From Herpetosiphon sp042688385 (GTDB lineage Bacteria; Chloroflexota; Chloroflexia; Chloroflexales; Herpetosiphonaceae), in contig NZ_JBHUPY010000012.1 in NCBI RefSeq assembly GCF_042688385.1, positions 62,001 through 126,000 on the forward strand: a stretch of 64,000 bases of DNA. Direction: 5' to 3'. The position numbers and the translations under genes were made by a program. The notes beneath the pieces were generated by a model. That model did not search any database. It worked only from the letters and a program-made list of their open reading frames with translations, and had not been told where the DNA came from. Numbering within the stretch: position 1 is the stretch's first letter; every line of letters starts with the position of its first letter. Below are positions 26,209-34,477 of this stretch, piece after piece.

Positions 26209-27471
26209 TTAATTTAATTTGCGGACGGCAGGGTGGAAGCTAAACAAGGTCGTCATAACCAGCATAATGATGCCACAGGTCGCAAACACTGCTGGCGCAC
26301 CAAAATAGTCGGCGGCCCAACCAGCAACGCCATAGCCAACTGGCAATAACGCAACCGAGCCAAGCAAGTCGATGCTGGCAACCCGCCCGAGTTGTTCGCG
26401 ATCAACCATTTCTTGCATGGTATGCGTCCAAATCAAGCCAAAAGTTGCAATTCCAATCCCGCGGAAGACCAACACGCTAAGCAAGGCGGCTAAGGCGATA
26501 GTGCTGCCAAGCATGCCACCATTAAAGCCAATCACGCCAACGAGCAAGGTTGCTAAGCTAGCCAATAATAAGGCCCCATAGCCCATCAGGCCACGGCGGC
26601 GTAAACGATTACCTTTGCTCAACCAAATCGAGGCCGAAACCGCACCCAAGGCAATGCTCGCATGCGCCCAACCAAGTCGCTCAACTGGTAATCCCAAAAA
26701 TTTACTGATCAAGATTGGCAAGGCTGTTTGGGCTGGAGCGGCCAACAGCATGTTGGCCATCGACGAAAGAATAATCGTCATCCAGAGCCAAGGGTTCATG
26801 CTGACCGTTCTTAGGCCCGCACCAACATCTTTTAAGATGCCAGTCGAGCGTCGAGCTTTCGCGCGGCTCGCATCAGTTGAGAGCAGCGGAATTAAGCACA
26901 AGCCAGAAACCAAAAACGAGAAACTATTGAATAAAAATGCGGTTGGTGCGCCACCAATGCCGACAATCAAAGAGGCAATCAATGGCCCTAAAATCAAGGT
27001 CATTTGGGCACTCAAAGCAGTCAGCGAGTTGGCTCCAGGCAGCGATTCTGCTGGCACTACATCGGGTACTAATGCACTATAGGCTGGCTGAAAAAACGAA
27101 TCAAAGAAGCCAAACGAGATGCTTGCTGCATAAATATGCCAGAGTTGCAAGGTATTCGTCAGGGCCAGAATCCCAACGCCACCAACAATCAAGGCCCGCA
27201 ACATATCGGAGCTAAACATCAGCCAACCACGCGAAAAGCGATCAACTGCTGCCCCGCCAAGCAATGAGAAGACGATCATCGGCGCAAACGAACAGATTAA
27301 TACTAAGCCCATCGCAGCAGCCGAGCCAGTGTGATCCAAAACCCATAGCGAGAGCGCAACCTGATACATCGTATCGCCCAAACGCGAAATCGTTTGCCCC
27401 GTCCAGAGCATTGCAAACAAGCGTTGCTGTAAGGGCCGAAATAAACCGTTCTCCGAGGTACTTGAGGTCAT
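26209..27471 (-). CDS. MFS transporter (EntS/MFS_3-like exporter)
   Basis: A 420-residue membrane transporter with about 12 helices. It begins LQQRLFAMLWTGQTISRLGD and has the loop-2/3 signature GGAAVDRFSRGWLM, the variant of the MFS motif found in the EntS/macrolide-exporter subgroup. The C-terminal half repeats the pattern (IWLSKGNRLRRRGLMGYGA). It likely exports a small molecule by proton antiport. AGGAGG stands directly before the ATG. No biosynthetic genes are nearby to show the substrate. Confidence 0.88.
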   Translation of the reverse strand: MTSSTSENGLFRPLQQRLFAMLWTGQTISRLGDTMYQVALSLWVLDHTGSAAAMGLVLICSFAPMIVFSLLGGAAVDRFSRGWLMFSSDMLRALIVGGVGILALTNTLQLWHIYAASISFGFFDSFFQPAYSALVPDVVPAESLPGANSLTALSAQMTLILGPLIASLIVGIGGAPTAFLFNSFSFLVSGLCLIPLLSTDASRAKARRSTGILKDVGAGLRTVSMNPWLWMTIILSSMANMLLAAPAQTALPILISKFLGLPVERLGWAHASIALGAVSASIWLSKGNRLRRRGLMGYGALLLASLATLLVGVIGFNGGMLGSTIALAALLSVLVFRGIGIATFGLIWTHTMQEMVDREQLGRVASIDLLGSVALLPVGYGVAGWAADYFGAPAVFATCGIIMLVMTTLFSFHPAVRKLN

Positions 27472-28031
27472 GCTTCCTCCTACAATTTCGCGCTACGCTG
27501 AGCAACCTCCCCACATTTGGCTTGCTCAGCTTAAATAGTGTGCAATCGTGTGCATGGGAGTTTCAGCGTGGAACCCTTAGCCCAACAATCTTGGAGTTAT
27601 TTAATCCATTGCTGCGCAATGTTGAACATTCGCGAGCACTCGTTGCAGGCATTGGCGCTGAAAGCAGTTATCGGCGTGGATGGCTGTTCTCTCTGGCCTG
27701 CGAGACTGTAAATCAGCAGTTGGAATGTAGGCTATAATCGCGAGGCGAATTATACCAATTTTTAACTTTTTCTGCAAGATGCTTTTTTCTGCCTGCATGG
27801 TATAGTCGAGCAGTATGATAAACCTGAGGTTTTTGTTTAGAAATTGCGCCTAATGACAATCAGCATTATGTTAACATATCATCACACAGCGTAGCAGCTT
27901 ACGCTCAGTATTTGGCTTCAAACAGTCGGTAATTGATTTCGTTTTAGCCTGAGGATCAAGCACGGTAGGTTCATAAATCAACCAAGATCAAACATTTCGC
28001 GCCGGAATAGTTGGCAGGTTAGCCCGATGAA
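27472..28031. other. Gene-free region between MFS and urease genes
   Basis: About 560 bases. The possible frames are short, lack ribosome binding sites and use codons unlike the neighbours. A tiny hairpin AAACC-TGA-GGTTT followed by T's lies near 27830. AT-rich stretches around 27770-27880 could hold promoters, but both flanking genes read away or end here, so their purpose is unclear. An unannotated small RNA is possible but not shown. Confidence 0.4.
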
Positions 28032-28064
28032 GGCAGCAACAGCGCAATCAAGGCTGTTGCTGCC
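28032..28064. terminator. Hairpin after the urease operon
   Basis: GGCAGCAACAGC and GCTGTTGCTGCC form a 12-bp perfect stem with a nine-base loop, eight bases beyond the ureG stop. It has no clear T run, so it may protect the transcript end more than stop polymerase. Confidence 0.6.
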
Positions 28065-28072
28065 TGTAAAGC

Positions 28073-28729
28073 CTAGTGATGATGGTGATGATGATGGTCG
28101 TGAATCTGAATTGGCTCAGGCCGTGGCGCTGTATACACATGATCAATCCAAGCAAGCACCTGATCCAAGCCATTTTCAGCCTTGAGGTTGGTAAAAACCA
28201 GCGGTAATTCGCCGCGCATGAGCCTGGCATCGTGCTCCATCACCTCTAACGATGCGCCAACCAACTCAGCCAAATCAATTTTGTTGATCACCAATAAATC
28301 GGAGCGCGTCACGCCCGGGCCACCTTTACGCGGCACCTTATCACCGCCAGCCACATCGATCACGTAAATCCAATAATCGACCAACTCTGGGCTAAACGAG
28401 GCCGCCAGATTATCGCCGCCACTCTCAACAAACACAATTTGCAAATCGGGCAGGGTTGCACACAAATCGGCAATCGCTTCAAGGTTCATCGAGGCATCAT
28501 CGCGAATCGCCGAGTGGGGACAGCCGCCAGTTTCCACTCCGCGCACCCGCTCGGCAGGCAGCACACCTTGGCGTAGCAAAAATTCGGCATCTTCTTTGGT
28601 GTAAATATCGTTAGTAACCACAGCTACTGAATAGCGCTTGGTCAGATGCACACTCAAACAATGGGCTAAAGCTGTTTTGCCACTGCCCACTGGGCCAGCA
28701 ATCCCAATTCGCAACAGGTTTTCCGCCAT
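28073..28729 (-). CDS. ureG: Urease accessory GTPase UreG with C-terminal poly-His tail
   Basis: A 218-residue SIMIBI GTPase that drives nickel delivery into urease. The P-loop is GPVGSGKT (residues ~12-19); VTNDIYTKEDAEFL, the metal-binding VETGGCPHSAIRDDASMN (Cys-Pro-His), FVESGGDNLAA and the guanine-selecting NKIDLAE are all present. The C-terminus ends in His-Asp and seven consecutive histidines, encoded by mixed CAT/CAC codons. UreG of enteric bacteria lacks such a tail; there the His-rich end belongs to UreE, which this operon does not have. The tail may therefore hold nickel. It is the last gene of the operon. Confidence 0.97.
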   Translation of the reverse strand: MAENLLRIGIAGPVGSGKTALAHCLSVHLTKRYSVAVVTNDIYTKEDAEFLLRQGVLPAERVRGVETGGCPHSAIRDDASMNLEAIADLCATLPDLQIVFVESGGDNLAASFSPELVDYWIYVIDVAGGDKVPRKGGPGVTRSDLLVINKIDLAELVGASLEVMEHDARLMRGELPLVFTNLKAENGLDQVLAWIDHVYTAPRPEPIQIHDHHHHHHH

Positions 28730-28742
28730 AAATTCCTCACAT

Positions 28743-30452
28743 CTAGAATAAGAAATAGCGCTGAGCCAAGGGCAAGCTACTGGCAGGCTCGCAGGTCAAT
28801 AGTTCGCCATCAGCCCGCACAGCATAGGTTTCAGGATCAACTTCAATCACTGGGGTAGCGTTGTTGTGAATAAGATCGGCTTTTTGGACGCTACGGCAAC
28901 CACGCACGGCAGCGGTTGTTTTTTGCAAGCCCAATTGTTGGCCAAGCCCTGCTTGTTGCGCTGCCGCCGAAACAAAGGTCAGGCTAGTAGCGCCGATCGC
29001 CCCGCCAAAGGCCCCAAACATCGGGCGATAGAGCACTGGTTGCGGCGTGGGAATCGAGGCATTGGCATCGCCCATCGCATTCCAAGCAATCATGCCGCCT
29101 TTGACAATTAGCTCTGGCTTTACGCCGAAAAATGCTGGCTGCCAGAGCACCAAATCGGCTAATTTGCCAGGCTCAAGCGAGCCAACCTCGTGAGCAATGC
29201 CATGGGCCAGCGCCGGATTAATCGTATATTTGGCAATGTAGCGCTTGACCCGCTGATTGTCGTTGCGCGCCGAATCGCCCAGCAACGGGCCACGTTGAAC
29301 TTTCATTTTGTGGGCGGTTTGCCAGGTGCGGGTCACAACTTCGCCAACCCGACCCATCGCCTGCGAATCGCTCGAAATCATGCTAATTACGCCAAGATCG
29401 TGCAAAATATCTTCGGCGGCGATCGTTTCTGGCCGAATGCGGCTTTCAGCAAAGGCCACATCTTCGGGCACTTGGGGGTTGAGATGATGGCAAACCATCA
29501 ACATATCAAGGTGTTCGGCAATCGTGTTGACGGTGTAGGGGCGCGTGGGATTGGTTGATGAGGGCAGCACATAACGTTCGCCAGCAATTTTGATAATATC
29601 TGGAGCATGGCCGCCGCCCGCGCCCTCGGTGTGATAGGTGTGGATGGTGCGGCCAGCAATCGCTCGCAGCGTATCTTCTAAAAAGCCAGCTTCGTTGATC
29701 GTATCGGTGTGAATTGCTACTTGCACATCGTATTGGTCGGCTACGCTCAAGCACATGTCGATTGCAGCAGGCGTTGTGCCCCAATCTTCGTGCAATTTCA
29801 AGCCACATGCGCCAGCCTGAATTTGCTGAATCAACGATTCTGGCTGGGCAGCGTTGCCTTTGCCCAAAAAGCCAATATTGACTGGCCAAGCATCGGCTGC
29901 TTGCAGCATGCGCGCCATATTCCAAATGCCTGGCGTGCAGGTCGTTGCTTTGGTGCCCGTGGCTGGGCCAGTGCCACCGCCAAGCAGCGTGGTCACGCCA
30001 TTCGAAAGCGCCTCGGGAATTTGGCCAGGCGCAATAAAGTGAATATGGCTATCAATGCCGCCAGCAGTGACGATCATGTGCTCGCCAGCAATGACCTCGG
30101 TGTTAGCGCCAACCACCAATTCTGGGTCAACTCCGGCCATGGTATCGGGATTGCCAGCCTTGCCAACTTTGACAATTCGGCCTTGTTTGATGCCAATATC
30201 GCCTTTGACGATGCCCCAATGATCGATAATGATCGCGTTGGTAATCACCAAATCAAGCACATCATGGGCACTGCTGCTTTGGCCCATGCCATCACGAATC
30301 ACTTTGCCGCCGCCGAAGGTAATTTCATCGCCATAATGGGCAAAATCGTGCTCAATCTCGATAATCAATTCAGTATCAGCCAAACGCAGGCGGTCGCCTT
30401 TGGTCGGGCCATACAAATCAGCATAGGTTTGGCGTGGAATCCAGAGGCTCAT
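28743..30452 (-). CDS. ureC: Urease alpha subunit
   Basis: A 569-residue catalytic subunit that hydrolyses urea to ammonia and carbamate. The nickel ligands are visible: DSHIHFI, the carbamylated Lys in GLKLHEDWG, VAIHTDTINEAG, HTYHTEGAGGGHAPD and the Asp in MISSDSQAMGR. The active-site flap with its Cys is MVCHHLNPQVPEDVAFAESR. Length is normal. The start overlaps the ureB stop as ATGA and AAGGAG lies seven bases upstream. It acts in the cytoplasm as a trimer of alpha-beta-gamma units and needs UreD, UreF and UreG to load nickel. Confidence 0.99.
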   Translation of the reverse strand: MSLWIPRQTYADLYGPTKGDRLRLADTELIIEIEHDFAHYGDEITFGGGKVIRDGMGQSSSAHDVLDLVITNAIIIDHWGIVKGDIGIKQGRIVKVGKAGNPDTMAGVDPELVVGANTEVIAGEHMIVTAGGIDSHIHFIAPGQIPEALSNGVTTLLGGGTGPATGTKATTCTPGIWNMARMLQAADAWPVNIGFLGKGNAAQPESLIQQIQAGACGLKLHEDWGTTPAAIDMCLSVADQYDVQVAIHTDTINEAGFLEDTLRAIAGRTIHTYHTEGAGGGHAPDIIKIAGERYVLPSSTNPTRPYTVNTIAEHLDMLMVCHHLNPQVPEDVAFAESRIRPETIAAEDILHDLGVISMISSDSQAMGRVGEVVTRTWQTAHKMKVQRGPLLGDSARNDNQRVKRYIAKYTINPALAHGIAHEVGSLEPGKLADLVLWQPAFFGVKPELIVKGGMIAWNAMGDANASIPTPQPVLYRPMFGAFGGAIGATSLTFVSAAAQQAGLGQQLGLQKTTAAVRGCRSVQKADLIHNNATPVIEVDPETYAVRADGELLTCEPASSLPLAQRYFLF

Positions 30453-30841
30453 TCCAAATCTCCTTGAGGACGATGGCCAAATTGCAGGGCTTGGGCAGTG
30501 CTTAGGCTGATTTGCACCTGATCAGCTGCATCTAAGGCCCCGTTGACCAAGCCATTGTGGCCATAGATCTGACGAGTACCAGCAAACGCCACCACAGTGA
30601 CAATTTTGCTATCGCCTGGCTCGAAACGCACCGCCGTTCCCGCCGGAATATTGAGATGCATGCCATACGCAAGGCTGCGATCAAAGACTAAAGCCCGATT
30701 AACCTCGAAAAAGTGGTAGTGGCTACCAACCTGAATTGGCCGATCGCCCGTGTGGGCAACGAGGATTTCGCAGCTTGCCCGGCCAAGATTAGCGGCAATT
30801 GCCTCGTTTGGTTGATCGATTAAATATTCGCCTGGCTGCAT
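30449..30841 (-). CDS. ureB: Urease beta subunit
   Basis: A 130-residue structural subunit. GEYLI, RPIQVGSHYHFFEVN, FDRSLAYGMHLNIPAGTAVR and FEPGDSKIVTVVAFAGTRQIYG are the standard urease beta motifs. The C-terminus is longer than the bare domain by about 25 residues, as in some other beta subunits. It is separate from ureA, as in Klebsiella-type ureases and unlike the fused Helicobacter subunit. It overlaps ureC by four bases. Confidence 0.97.
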   Translation of the reverse strand: MQPGEYLIDQPNEAIAANLGRASCEILVAHTGDRPIQVGSHYHFFEVNRALVFDRSLAYGMHLNIPAGTAVRFEPGDSKIVTVVAFAGTRQIYGHNGLVNGALDAADQVQISLSTAQALQFGHRPQGDLE

Positions 30842-30854
30842 TCGTGGCTCCTGT

Positions 30855-31157
30855 TTAACGAATTGGGTCGTGCACGGTCACAAGTTTGGTGCCATCGGGA
30901 AACGTGGCCTCAACTTGAACCTCGTGAATCATCGTGGCAACGCCATCCATCACATCGTCAACGCTCAAAATGCTAGTGCCATAGCTCATAATTTCGGCGA
31001 CGCTTTTGCCATCGCGGGCAGCTTCCAGCAATTCGGCGCTGATAATCGCCACCGCTTCGGGATAATTCAGCTTGAGGCCACGCGCCTGACGACGACGCGC
31101 CAAATCGGCGGCCACGACAATCAGCAATTTTTCTTGTTCACGCGGAGTTAAATGCAT
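30855..31157 (-). CDS. ureA: Urease gamma subunit
   Basis: A 100-residue subunit of normal length starting MHLTPREQEKLLIVVAADLA. ARGLKLNYPEAVAIISAELL, MSYGTSILSVDDVMDGVATM and EVQVEATFPDGTKLVTVHDP are all family signatures. It packs against the alpha and beta subunits. It lies 13 bases upstream of ureB and 15 bases downstream of ureD in one transcript. Confidence 0.98.
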   Translation of the reverse strand: MHLTPREQEKLLIVVAADLARRRQARGLKLNYPEAVAIISAELLEAARDGKSVAEIMSYGTSILSVDDVMDGVATMIHEVQVEATFPDGTKLVTVHDPIR

Positions 31158-31172
31158 TGGTTAAGCCTCATC

Positions 31173-32036
31173 TTAATAAATTTTGCGCGGCAGATTTGGG
31201 CTTGTGCCATATAAGGCTTGCTTGGCGATGCGCCAATAGTCAAACGCCGTTGCCAGCAAATCGCGACTATTGGTGCTGAGACCACGAATCATCAGGCCAT
31301 GAGCAGCCAAATAACTCACGCCCCACAAGCAGCGCCCAAGCTTGGTTTGGCTGGCCGCAACGGCCATTAATTCAGCTTCGAGGGCTTTCCACTGGGCGAC
31401 ATCCAGCCCAACCCGACAGATGTAGCCCGTGGCCAAATAGCTGTAGTTGCCAAAATACAATGGATTAGTGAGCTGTTGCAGACTTGGTTGCAAGCGCATA
31501 CGATCAAGCAGCAATGGCCGACCAAGCGCATAAATATCGCAATCCAAGCGCAACTGGCGATAGGCAAAACGCTCGCCATAGGCTTCGCGGCCAGGCGCAA
31601 GAAATTCCCACCAACACAAGCCAGCAGCAGCAGCCAAATCGATGCGCGTTTGCTGACGATACATACTTTCAGCAAACGGAATCGTTGTATCGGGCCAATA
31701 TTCCAACAAGCTATGTTCGGCCAAATTGGCATGCAGTGCTTGATAGGCCACTTGCTCGCCAGCGCTGCGATAGATCCGCGTCGAGCTGGTGGTCGTCAGT
31801 TGGGCCTTGGTCGATGCAGCTAAATTGATCGTGGTTGTCAGTTGATCGCCCGCTAATACGCCGCCAGCAACATTATGCAAATGCACAAAACTCGTGCCAT
31901 CGGCCAAGCCAAAATCGCGTACAACCTGCAAGGGTGGCCGATGTTCGCGCACCGTCAAGCGGGTGCGTTGCTGCTTGAGCGTAAAATCAAGCGCCAGATG
32001 GCCATGCATGCGCTCAAGGCGCGCTGATGGTTGCAT
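31173..32036 (-). CDS. ureD: Urease accessory protein UreD (UreH)
   Basis: A 287-residue scaffold protein that forms the UreDFG complex and channels nickel to the apo-urease. It shows VHLHNVAGGVLAGDQL, TTTSSTRIYRS, LEYWPDTTIPFAES and AGLCWWEFLAPGREAYGE, the usual UreD pattern. Its ATG at 32036 overlaps the ureF stop by one base (TGATG), so the two are coupled. In this operon the accessory genes ureF and ureD come before the structural genes, which is less common than the order ending in ureD. Confidence 0.95.
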   Translation of the reverse strand: MQPSARLERMHGHLALDFTLKQQRTRLTVREHRPPLQVVRDFGLADGTSFVHLHNVAGGVLAGDQLTTTINLAASTKAQLTTTSSTRIYRSAGEQVAYQALHANLAEHSLLEYWPDTTIPFAESMYRQQTRIDLAAAAGLCWWEFLAPGREAYGERFAYRQLRLDCDIYALGRPLLLDRMRLQPSLQQLTNPLYFGNYSYLATGYICRVGLDVAQWKALEAELMAVAASQTKLGRCLWGVSYLAAHGLMIRGLSTNSRDLLATAFDYWRIAKQALYGTSPNLPRKIY

Positions 32037-32731
32037 CAACTTATAAACAGGCGCGTCCCCAGCAACGGGTGACGCATACTCGCAGCATCTAAGCCGATGC
32101 TACATGGCGCGAGATCGGTAAATGTGGTGCTTGGGGTTTGCTCAACAACTGCCTGAAGCGTTGGATGCAACTGCCACAACAATTGCTGGGCCTGCACTTG
32201 GCCAAGCGGCAAGATTTTTTGGCAGGCCAAAATCAGGCTTAATGTCATTTGTTGCAATAAGGCTGCGAGCATGGCTTCGGCCTCAATGCCCAAGCCAGCC
32301 GCCACCAAACCAAACACACAACTATGATGGGTTTCGATCTGCTGGGTTTGGGCGAGGCTACTGGCTTGCTGCCAGCGGGGCAAGGGTTCTAGTTGCAGCG
32401 CCAAACTTAACAAGCGCCGACCAAGCACAGCGCTGGCGTGGCGGCTCTCGCGGGCTGGCTTGAAAGCAGCGGCATGATCATTCAAATTCAGCCATGACGG
32501 CGCAAATTCAGCCTCAGCCCCCAATTGCCAAGCCTGATAGGCCAAATACGCTTCGAGCTGGCCATTCTCCTGCACAAAAGCGCGCAGAAACTGGCCTAGC
32601 CCAGCCACGCCAAGTTGGCCCTCGGCCACCAACGACTCAACGCCATACGAATGAGCGGTTGAGCCAATCGGCAAGGCGCTATCTGCAAATTGTAATAATT
32701 TAAGTTGGGCCAAAGCAGCGTTTAACATCAT
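32036..32731 (-). CDS. ureF: Urease accessory protein UreF
   Basis: A 231-residue all-helical accessory protein that acts with UreD and UreG. It starts with LNAALAQLKLLQFADSALPI, then GSTAHSYGVESLVAEG, and ends in LFIS. ARESRHASAVLGRRLLSLA and THHSCVFGLVAAGLGI are typical. The ATG pair at 32731/32728 gives the usual family start, but no ribosome binding site precedes it. A TATACT lies six bases upstream, so the message may be leaderless. A TTG at 32782 would add 17 unusual residues. It is the first gene of the urease operon. Confidence 0.92.
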   Translation of the reverse strand: MMLNAALAQLKLLQFADSALPIGSTAHSYGVESLVAEGQLGVAGLGQFLRAFVQENGQLEAYLAYQAWQLGAEAEFAPSWLNLNDHAAAFKPARESRHASAVLGRRLLSLALQLEPLPRWQQASSLAQTQQIETHHSCVFGLVAAGLGIEAEAMLAALLQQMTLSLILACQKILPLGQVQAQQLLWQLHPTLQAVVEQTPSTTFTDLAPCSIGLDAASMRHPLLGTRLFIS

Positions 32732-32737
32732 CACGCC

Positions 32738-32743
32738 AGTATA
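32738..32743 (-). promoter_or_regulatory. Candidate -10 box of the urease operon
   Basis: TATACT on the minus strand, ending seven bases before the first ATG of ureF, so transcription would begin at or next to the start codon. The -35 is poor (TTTGCC at a 20-base spacing), which suggests an activator or an alternative sigma factor. Confidence 0.45.
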
Positions 32744-32808
32744 GCCGAGCCAAAAATCGCCAAGCCTAGGCAAACTATCCAAACCCTATTCGAGCAGATT
32801 GCACAAAC

Positions 32809-33552
32809 TTAGGCCTCAGGCCAGGTTGCGGCAACCAAAGCTGGCAATAGCTGTGCTGCTGGGCCACGCAAACGATGGCGTGCATGGCGGCTCAACGGCG
32901 TATCTTCAAGATTTAGATCGATCAAACGGGCACGATGCGCGCGGGCGGTCATGGGAAAGGTCGCGGCGGGAGCTACGAGGCCCGATGTGCCAATTGCCAA
33001 AAAGACATCACAGGTTTGGCTGGCTACTTCTGCCGCCTGAAGTTTAGCCAGATCCAAGCGTTCGCCAAACCAAACCACATCAGGCCGCAATGGCGCGCCA
33101 CAAACCGCACAAAGCGGCAAATTTGGCTGATTAGGCCACGCGGAAATGCCATGATCGCCAGCGCTACAACGAATAGTATCAATCGTGCCATGCAGCTCGA
33201 TCACGGTGCTTGAGCCAGCCCGTTGATGCAGGGCATCGATATTTTGGGTAATCAGCGTGATCTTGGGAATATGCTGCTCAAGTTGGGCTAAGGCCCGATG
33301 GCCGGCATTTGGTTGAACCGCCAAAAGCTGTTGGCGATGGGTGTGATACCACTCCCACACTGCCTGCGGTTGCTGCAAATAGCCCGCCAAACTTGCCACT
33401 TGTTCAATCTCAAATGTGTTCCAAAGCCCGGTCAAACTATCACGAAAGGTTGGAATGCCGCTCTCAGCAGACATACCCGCTCCGGTCAAAATCGTGAGCG
33501 AACGAGCTGCCCGCAAGGTTTCAATTAGGCCCTGATCAAATAATTCAGTCAT
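32809..33552 (-). CDS. Sirtuin (Sir2/CobB-type NAD-dependent deacylase)
   Basis: A 247-residue enzyme that removes acyl groups from lysine using NAD. It has GAGMSAESGIPTFRD, TQNIDALHQRAG, the catalytic His121 in IELHGT, and VWFGE, IGTSG and LIDLNLE. The zinc module is odd: Cys148 and Cys151 (CAVCG) are present, but the first pair is reduced to Cys129 with Gly where the second Cys should be (RCSAGDH). His134 or Asp133 might serve instead. ATG 33552 has GAGG six bases upstream. It is separated from ureF by ~77 bases and is transcribed in the same direction. Confidence 0.92.
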   Translation of the reverse strand: MTELFDQGLIETLRAARSLTILTGAGMSAESGIPTFRDSLTGLWNTFEIEQVASLAGYLQQPQAVWEWYHTHRQQLLAVQPNAGHRALAQLEQHIPKITLITQNIDALHQRAGSSTVIELHGTIDTIRCSAGDHGISAWPNQPNLPLCAVCGAPLRPDVVWFGERLDLAKLQAAEVASQTCDVFLAIGTSGLVAPAATFPMTARAHRARLIDLNLEDTPLSRHARHRLRGPAAQLLPALVAATWPEA

Positions 33553-33661
33553 ATATTCCCTCGTTAGGCCGATCAAGCGTCAATTAGCATAGTATAAGAT
33601 GCAATTTGGGCCTGTGGAATAGGCTATTTCAAGCGTTCAAGCAATTATTATGGAGCAAAAG

Positions 33662-34402
33662 ATGCAGCTTAATCAAGCCTTGGAAATTTTTATGCATGGC
33701 GAAATTGGCATTCCTAGTGCTGAAAATCGCTCAAGTCGCCAGCAATTAAATGGCCTCAACATTCTGCATAGTGATGATATTTGGAATCAGCAGCGCCAGA
33801 TTGCTGATGAAGCGATTGTGCAAAGCCATGCGCCTGCGGAGGTGCTTGCGCTGCTTGCAGCCTATCAGCCAAGTGTCGATCATCGAATTACGCTGGTTGA
33901 TCGGCCAGCCAGCGAGCATGCCGCCTACCACGCCGCCGGCTATCGCCATAGCGCAAGCGAAGTGCTGCTTGCGCGCTCGCTCAACAATCTGCCGCCGCTC
34001 GATCAGCGCTATGCGGTTGCCCAAGCCACAACTATCGCCGAGCTGGAATGGCTGAACACGCACGATCCTGCCAAGCGGGCGTGGCTCACAGCCACTCGCC
34101 TGCTGGAGCCACGGTTACGGCATAGTTTTATTCGGCTTGATGCTGAGGTGGTGGCGCGAGTACGGGTTTGCCAGGTTGATCCAGCGCATAGCTATGTGAC
34201 AAATTTATATACTGCCCCCAACTATCGGCGGCGAGGCATTGCCCAGGCGTTGATGATCGCTATTTTGCAGCAAGCGGCAGCGCTTGGCGAAGACTGGAGC
34301 GTGCTCATAGCATCCGAAGCTGGCCTACCGCTCTACCAAAAATTGGGCTATCAACCACTGGCAACGCTCACAGTTTTTGAACCAGCAGAAGCAAGCGAAT
34401 AA
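33662..34402 (+). CDS. GNAT-family acetyltransferase
   Basis: A 246-residue protein whose C-terminal third is a GNAT domain: YVTNLYTAPNYRRRGIAQAL contains the acetyl-CoA loop R-R-x-x-G-I/x-A, followed by LIASEAGLPLYQKLGYQPL. The N-terminal two thirds are a degenerate second GNAT-like half without the loop. It probably acetylates a small molecule or protein in the cytoplasm. ATG 33662 has GGAG six bases upstream and is preferred to the ATG at 33650. Single-gene unit, divergent from the sirtuin gene; a GNAT beside a sirtuin suggests an acylation/deacylation pair, which is inference. Confidence 0.82.
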   Translation: MQLNQALEIFMHGEIGIPSAENRSSRQQLNGLNILHSDDIWNQQRQIADEAIVQSHAPAEVLALLAAYQPSVDHRITLVDRPASEHAAYHAAGYRHSASEVLLARSLNNLPPLDQRYAVAQATTIAELEWLNTHDPAKRAWLTATRLLEPRLRHSFIRLDAEVVARVRVCQVDPAHSYVTNLYTAPNYRRRGIAQALMIAILQQAAALGEDWSVLIASEAGLPLYQKLGYQPLATLTVFEPAEASE

Positions 34403-34477
34403 GCCAATAATTGCCTTTGCGAGACTTGCAAGCTCGGCTACAATATCATTAATCAGTTTTTTAGCAATGGTAGGGCA

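Noticed and set aside
27540..27740. Possible 45-residue frame starting with GTG in the gap before the urease genes
   Set aside because: No ribosome binding site and no recognisable family; likely chance.
28073..28105. Poly-His tail of UreG as a cloning tag
   Set aside because: CAT and CAC codons are mixed, the tail follows Ile-His-Asp in natural context, and it is followed by the operon's own 3' hairpin. It looks native.
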